DNA of 27,346 nt, from IMG/VR virus record IMGVR_UViG_3300044951_001081, positions 1-27,346 of that record; one strand, given 5' to 3'. Below the pieces are notes generated by a model. It did not search any database, was not told the DNA's origin, and worked only from the letters and a program-made list of their open reading frames with translations. How positions within the stretch are numbered: the stretch's first letter is position 1; every line of letters begins with the position of its first letter. Origin of the DNA: a virus. Position numbers and translations under genes: made by a program. This document shows positions 23,931-27,346 of this stretch, one piece after another.

Positions 23931-24186
23931 TTTTTCTTATTATCTCCATAAAAAGAGAGGCGTAGAAATGTTCCTTGTTTTTGATAGAGTCGTGACACGA
24001 TCTACAAAGCGTTATTCCGTTTTGAGTGTCGAACCTCAAAGACGGAGCACTGGACCATTTATTGATATGATGTGCTTGCAATTTACTTTTACGCTTACAA
24101 TTTGGCATTTGACACATAAATTTATCTCGTTTGTAGACTCTTGTTCGCCATTCCTTGTAGACTGGATCGTCATAGTTTCTTTTCAT
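23920..24186 (-). CDS. HNH endonuclease, 88 aa
   Basis: I chose ATG 24186 (MKRNYDDPVYKEWRTRVYKR) with AAAGG 12 bases upstream; a TTG at 24198 is the alternative but sits directly on the AAAGG. The HNH core is intact: CQMPNC and CRSC give the four-cysteine zinc site, AHHINKW gives the first His pair, and NGITLC and SCHD give the Asn and last His. Free-standing HNH proteins beside terminase often assist terminase cleavage at packaging. A homing nuclease is less likely at this size and within a tight operon. Confidence 0.87.
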   Translation of the reverse strand: MKRNYDDPVYKEWRTRVYKRDKFMCQMPNCKRKSKLQAHHINKWSSAPSLRFDTQNGITLCRSCHDSIKNKEHFYASLFMEIIRKNAN

Positions 24187-24433
24187 CTTTGCACACAACC
24201 TTTATTATTCTGATGTCGTTTTCTATGTCTTTTATAAAAATCGCAATCTTGTCAGAAGGCTTTTGTCTCAGCAGAGTTTCAGAAAATTTACAGTAAGCCA
24301 AGTAACAAGCTTCGTCTGGATCTGGAGCTTCAACAAAGATCTCTGGATATTCATGATTAAACTCATGCAATCTGAATTGTAAGAGTCTTTGTAAGACAGA
24401 TGCAAGATTAAAAGTTATTACATAGATTTTCAT
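24170..24433 (-). CDS. Hypothetical protein, 87 aa
   Basis: This gene starts at ATG 24433, overlapping the gmd stop by four bases, and overlaps the HNH gene at its end. The product (MKIYVITFNLASVLQRLLQF...) has an alpha-beta pattern with EAPDPDEACYLAYCKFSETL in the middle and a Lys-rich C-terminus. I recognise no domain. Overlaps on both sides support that it is translated. A small regulatory or nuclease-associated role is possible from position only. Confidence 0.6.
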   Translation of the reverse strand: MKIYVITFNLASVLQRLLQFRLHEFNHEYPEIFVEAPDPDEACYLAYCKFSETLLRQKPSDKIAIFIKDIENDIRIIKVVCKDEKKL

Positions 24434-25530
24434 GGCAATGTATCATGGTCTACCATTAGTTTGACTAAGTCAGCGAATGTATGACTTGGTTTCCAGCCAA
24501 GGACATTGAGAGCCTTGCTGGATTCTCCGCACAAATAATCAACTTCTGCTGGTCTATAAAATTCTGGATCTTGAACAACCAATCCAGACCAATCCACTAC
24601 GCCAACATGCTGAAATGCTACGTCTAGGAACTCACGAATAGTATGAGTCTCGCCGCTGCAGATAACGTAATCATCAGGATAATCCTGCTGAAGCATCAGC
24701 CACATCGCTTCCACGTAATCTCCTGCATACCCCCAATCTCTGAATGCTTCTAAGTTGCCCAGACGTAGTTTTGGAAACTTTTCAACGATTGAGCCATCTC
24801 CATTGAATGTACGTGGAGATATTTTAAGAATATAGTTTGGATCGGAATCATAATCATTCATCAGACTATCTACATGGTTTTTCCATTTTGCAAATTCTCC
24901 AATCCACTTTGTTATTTTTCTGGTGACGAAATCTTCACCTCGTCTTGGACCCTCGTGATTGAAAAGGATTCCAGCGCTGGCATGCATAGAATAAGCTTCA
25001 CGAAAAAGTCTAACCATATGATGAGCGGCGCATTTTGCTATCGCGTATGGGCTTTGCGGCATGAATTTAGTTTCTTCGTCTTGATATTTTACTTTTAATC
25101 CAGACGTTGTGTCAGTATACTCGTCATGATTTTTACCAAACATCTCACTTGAGCTAGCCTGATAAAACCTAGCTTGAGTCATGTCTAAATCAACCAATGT
25201 TTGTAAAATATTAAGGCAACCCTTGCCTGTAACATCCCAAGTCAAGGCTGGTTGCTTGAACGAGACTGCTACATGGCTTTGTGCCGCTAAATTATAGACT
25301 TCATCTACATCAGCGTGTTTTTTAAAGATATTGCTGACAGAGTGTACATCTGTGATGTCGCCGTGCATCAGCTCGAATCTTTCGTGGCAAATCACATGTT
25401 TGATTCTTTTTGTGTTGTCGGTACTTGAGCGTCGTGCAACACCAACAACGTGGTAACCTTTTGACAGCAGTAGGTCTGTCAAGTGACTACCATCTTGTCC
25501 TGTTATTCCAAATACAATAGCTTTTTTCAT
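24430..25530 (-). CDS. gmd: GDP-mannose 4,6-dehydratase, 366 aa
   Basis: This enzyme converts GDP-D-mannose to GDP-4-keto-6-deoxy-D-mannose, precursor of GDP-fucose, GDP-perosamine and related sugars. The NADP-binding GxxGxxG is at residues 8-14 (GITGQDG). The active-site SSSE is at 126-129. YxxxK is at 162-166 (SPYAIAK). The family segments LFNHEGPRRGEDFVTRKI and RDWGYAGDYVEAMWLMLQQ are intact, so it should be active. About 30 extra residues (near 215-250) lie before KLRLGNLEAFRDWG compared with E. coli Gmd as I recall it. AAAGGA precedes the start. No partner enzyme of the sugar pathway is in the window. Its place in a packaging operon is unusual. Confidence 0.95.
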   Translation of the reverse strand: MKKAIVFGITGQDGSHLTDLLLSKGYHVVGVARRSSTDNTKRIKHVICHERFELMHGDITDVHSVSNIFKKHADVDEVYNLAAQSHVAVSFKQPALTWDVTGKGCLNILQTLVDLDMTQARFYQASSSEMFGKNHDEYTDTTSGLKVKYQDEETKFMPQSPYAIAKCAAHHMVRLFREAYSMHASAGILFNHEGPRRGEDFVTRKITKWIGEFAKWKNHVDSLMNDYDSDPNYILKISPRTFNGDGSIVEKFPKLRLGNLEAFRDWGYAGDYVEAMWLMLQQDYPDDYVICSGETHTIREFLDVAFQHVGVVDWSGLVVQDPEFYRPAEVDYLCGESSKALNVLGWKPSHTFADLVKLMVDHDTLP

Positions 25531-25553
25531 AAGTTGTCCTTTTCCTTTTGCGA

Positions 25554-26366
25554 TTAATCTTTCACGGTTTCTGGTGTCAAGAAAGGTTGATCTACTGTTC
25601 CGTCATTGTACTTGTGGTATTGTGCAAGCCTGTCTCGCTCTTTGTACATTGAGAGTCTCATCTTTTCCATTTCGAGGCCGTAAGACCTTGCTACTTCTTG
25701 ATTGGTTATCAAATATGTCATCCAACCTGTGAAACTAGACTTGCTGTCCTGAAAGCGCTGTACGCGCTGCTCGCGCGTTGCCTTCATATCCTTTAGCATT
25801 GAACTCTTTTTTGTTTGAAGCTCTCGGTAGTCCTTGTTGAGCGATTCCTGAGAGGCTTTGAGCGATGCGACCTGACGTTCCATGTTGAACAGCCCGTCTC
25901 TATCGATTTGATCTGGGTCTCGTTGACGCTCAGCAAATATCAGGGTTTCTAAAACAGATATTTGTTCTAGGTTTTCTTTGTTGCCCTTCAAAGAGCGGTT
26001 CATCAATAATTCTAATTTTATAAGGTCAACAACCTGTAGTTCTTCTGTTGGAATAACATCATCTTGAAATTGAGATATTATTCTTGACCAATGATATTGA
26101 AATAGCTTCAATTCATCTTCGGTGAATTGTTGTTTTAACTCAACAAAGTATGGTCTAAATGTAAGGTCATATTTTGCTTGGTCTTCGGTTGAGATAGTGT
26201 CGAACCAACTGGGTTTTTCTATTTCGTTTTTTGCAACCTTGCGTTTTATGAAGTCTAGAACGCTATCTGGGTTTCTGTCGAGAGACAGAGCTAATTTTTG
26301 ATAACCAAAGTCAACGTTTTCTTTTATGAACGTTTCTTCTGGTTTACTGATCCGACCCGTCTTCAT
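25554..26366 (-). CDS. HTH/coiled-coil protein, possible terminase small subunit, 270 aa
   Basis: I chose ATG 26366 (MKTGRISKPEETFIKENVDF), with AGGAG ten bases upstream, over the longer in-frame ATG at 26444 that overlaps the sigma gene by 100 bases. Residues 5-45 look like a homeodomain-type HTH (YQKLALSLDRNPDSVLDFIK). Residues about 150-230 are a charged coiled coil (ASLKASQESLNKDYRELQTK). HTH plus coiled-coil oligomerisation is the plan of many small terminase subunits, and TerL is four kilobases downstream. However five genes separate them, so this remains a proposal. It may instead be a transcription or replication factor. Confidence 0.6.
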   Translation of the reverse strand: MKTGRISKPEETFIKENVDFGYQKLALSLDRNPDSVLDFIKRKVAKNEIEKPSWFDTISTEDQAKYDLTFRPYFVELKQQFTEDELKLFQYHWSRIISQFQDDVIPTEELQVVDLIKLELLMNRSLKGNKENLEQISVLETLIFAERQRDPDQIDRDGLFNMERQVASLKASQESLNKDYRELQTKKSSMLKDMKATREQRVQRFQDSKSSFTGWMTYLITNQEVARSYGLEMEKMRLSMYKERDRLAQYHKYNDGTVDQPFLTPETVKD

Positions 26367-26862
26367 GATACCCGTGCTCCTGTAGTATATTTTTAACAAT
26401 ATCAACGACTTCTTCGCGTCGTTGTTTTGATATATAAATATCATTGGCTATTTTAAGATAATCCATGCGAACACTTGCTGGCATGTGCCGATCAACAGCG
26501 CCGATCATGTCCTTTAAGTCAAGACCGTCGTATGAATCACCATCAGCATGATCCACAAGCTTGTCTTCATGATCCAACTGGGCTGGCTGAGCTAGTCTTT
26601 TTCGTTGTTCATTTGAATTTCCTATAAAGTAATTGTCACGCATAAAGGTTTTTAGTCTGTTTGACAGGTTTACACTCAGAAAATTCTCAAGGGGTCTGCC
26701 TTCTTCGTAACGATTGAGGGCTTCGATACAAATAATAAAAGACTCTTGAATGATATCATCTTTTGTGTAACCGTAAAAAACGTATTTGGGGGCTATGCGT
26801 TCGCAAACAATGTTTATTTGTTCTACGACCTCTTCTTCCGTCATTCCATTTGGCAATCTCAT
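26344..26862 (-). CDS. Sigma factor, gp55-like late type, 172 aa
   Basis: Residues 28-82 match sigma-70 region 2: YTKDDIIQESFIICIEALNR followed by YEEGRPLENFLSVNLSNRL and a basic-aromatic end (FMRDNYF) typical of -10 recognition. Residues about 128-165 (HMPASVRMDYLKIANDIYIS, KQRREEVVDIVKNILQEHG) may be a reduced region 4. Its size is near T4 gp55 (about 185 residues), which works with late promoters lacking a -35 box. It overlaps the previous gene by four bases, with AAGGA upstream. The TGTGTATAAT motif before the head genes is its likely target, by inference. Acidic residues 94-116 form a linker. Confidence 0.82.
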   Translation of the reverse strand: MRLPNGMTEEEVVEQINIVCERIAPKYVFYGYTKDDIIQESFIICIEALNRYEEGRPLENFLSVNLSNRLKTFMRDNYFIGNSNEQRKRLAQPAQLDHEDKLVDHADGDSYDGLDLKDMIGAVDRHMPASVRMDYLKIANDIYISKQRREEVVDIVKNILQEHGYHEDGSDQ

Positions 26863-27346
26863 AGTTCAGTCCAGTCCTTTCCGTTGTACGCTTCGATCTT
26901 GTTGTTGTTTTTATTATAGATTATTGTTCCCGTTCGCGGACGAGCGGGTCTTTTTGAAACGGGTTTTAATCTCAATGATGAAAACAGGGGCGAAGTTTCA
27001 GTTTCACCATTTGAAATTATTTCCAAAACCTCTTGAACGTCCAATTCTTCGATAAGACCGTCGCGTACACCTATGAATTGGTTTTGCTCCAAAGTGATAA
27101 CGCCGTCAGATGTCAAGATCGACCGTGAAAATTCCCCTGTGAAAAATAATTTATCTGGAATCAATGGAGTGACCAAGAATCTGTGATGATACTCTGGGTA
27201 CAATTTGTTTCCGTTTATAATTTTTTCTATATTCAACACGAAAACGTCTTGATCTTTGGACAAAAACCCTATACAATCACATCGTTCCTCAAATCGCCCC
27301 TTGAAAAATCGACTCAACGAGAAGAAAAATTTTTCTTGAAGGTCAA
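26859..27346 (-). CDS. Unknown protein, 5' end outside window
   Basis: The frame is open to the window edge: codons before the apparent TTG at 27317 read DLQEKFFFSL without a stop, and that TTG lacks a ribosome-binding site. The gene therefore starts beyond 27346, and at least 162 residues are visible. The body (DCIGFLSKDQDVFVLNIEKI) is alpha-beta. The C-terminus, GTIIYNKNNNKIEAYNGKDW, resembles the 'YN..tn.ieaYnG..W' segment that ends many phage fibre and surface proteins. It overlaps the sigma gene by four bases. Function unknown. Confidence 0.7.
   Translation of the reverse strand, partial: DLQEKFFFSLSRFFKGRFEERCDCIGFLSKDQDVFVLNIEKIINGNKLYPEYHHRFLVTPLIPDKLFFTGEFSRSILTSDGVITLEQNQFIGVRDGLIEELDVQEVLEIISNGETETSPLFSSLRLKPVSKRPARPRTGTIIYNKNNNKIEAYNGKDWTEL

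Noticed and set aside
26367-26444. 26-residue longer N-terminus for the HTH protein
   Set aside because: It would overlap the sigma gene by 100 bases; the ATG at 26366 has a good AGGAG and begins the conserved-looking domain.

Overview
The window is a stretch of a tailed double-stranded DNA bacteriophage genome (Caudoviricetes). Every gene I accept is read on the minus strand, with spacings of a few bases or ATGA-type overlaps, so transcription runs from position 27346 down to 1. A terminase, portal, prohead protease/scaffold, decoration protein and HK97-fold major capsid protein identify it. The host cannot be read from the sequence. A GDP-mannose 4,6-dehydratase gene and many adhesin-like fibre genes would fit a phage of a Gram-negative, polysaccharide-coated aquatic bacterium, but that is inference. 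Most of the window is AT-rich; about 0.79-5.45 kb is visibly richer in GC.

Layout in transcription order. (1) 27346-22766: a partial gene, a small late-type sigma factor, an HTH/coiled-coil protein (possible small terminase), Gmd, a small unknown, an HNH nuclease, an ERCC4-type nuclease and a ClpP-like protease. (2) 22769-15631: large terminase, portal, protease-scaffold fusion with a strong internal start that would yield free scaffold, decoration protein and major capsid protein, closed by a rho-independent terminator. (3) 15504-1: instead of connector and tail-tube genes there is a 15-kb run of receptor-side structural genes. These include two fibres with YadA-head-like repeats, a Cys-rich protein with a von Willebrand A-like metal site, a modular 873-residue protein, several small structural proteins and a 1415-residue repetitive fibre. 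The run continues past the window edge with a paralogue of one of them.

How it may work together: a ten-base motif, TGTGTATAAT, occurs with no recognisable -35 box in front of portal, protease-scaffold and the first post-capsid gene. It is a good candidate late promoter for the gp55-like sigma encoded upstream. HNH, ERCC4 nuclease, possible small terminase and large terminase form a plausible packaging group.

The most notable observations are: the shared late-promoter motif fused to the capsid terminator; the internal ribosome-binding site that splits protease-scaffold; a conserved structural gene whose only fitting start codon is ATT, placed behind an 18-bp palindrome; a GC-rich fibre island with long exact repeats; and the odd VWA-like protein. 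I saw no RNA genes, insertion sequences or CRISPR arrays, and no stretch over 300 bases without a gene.
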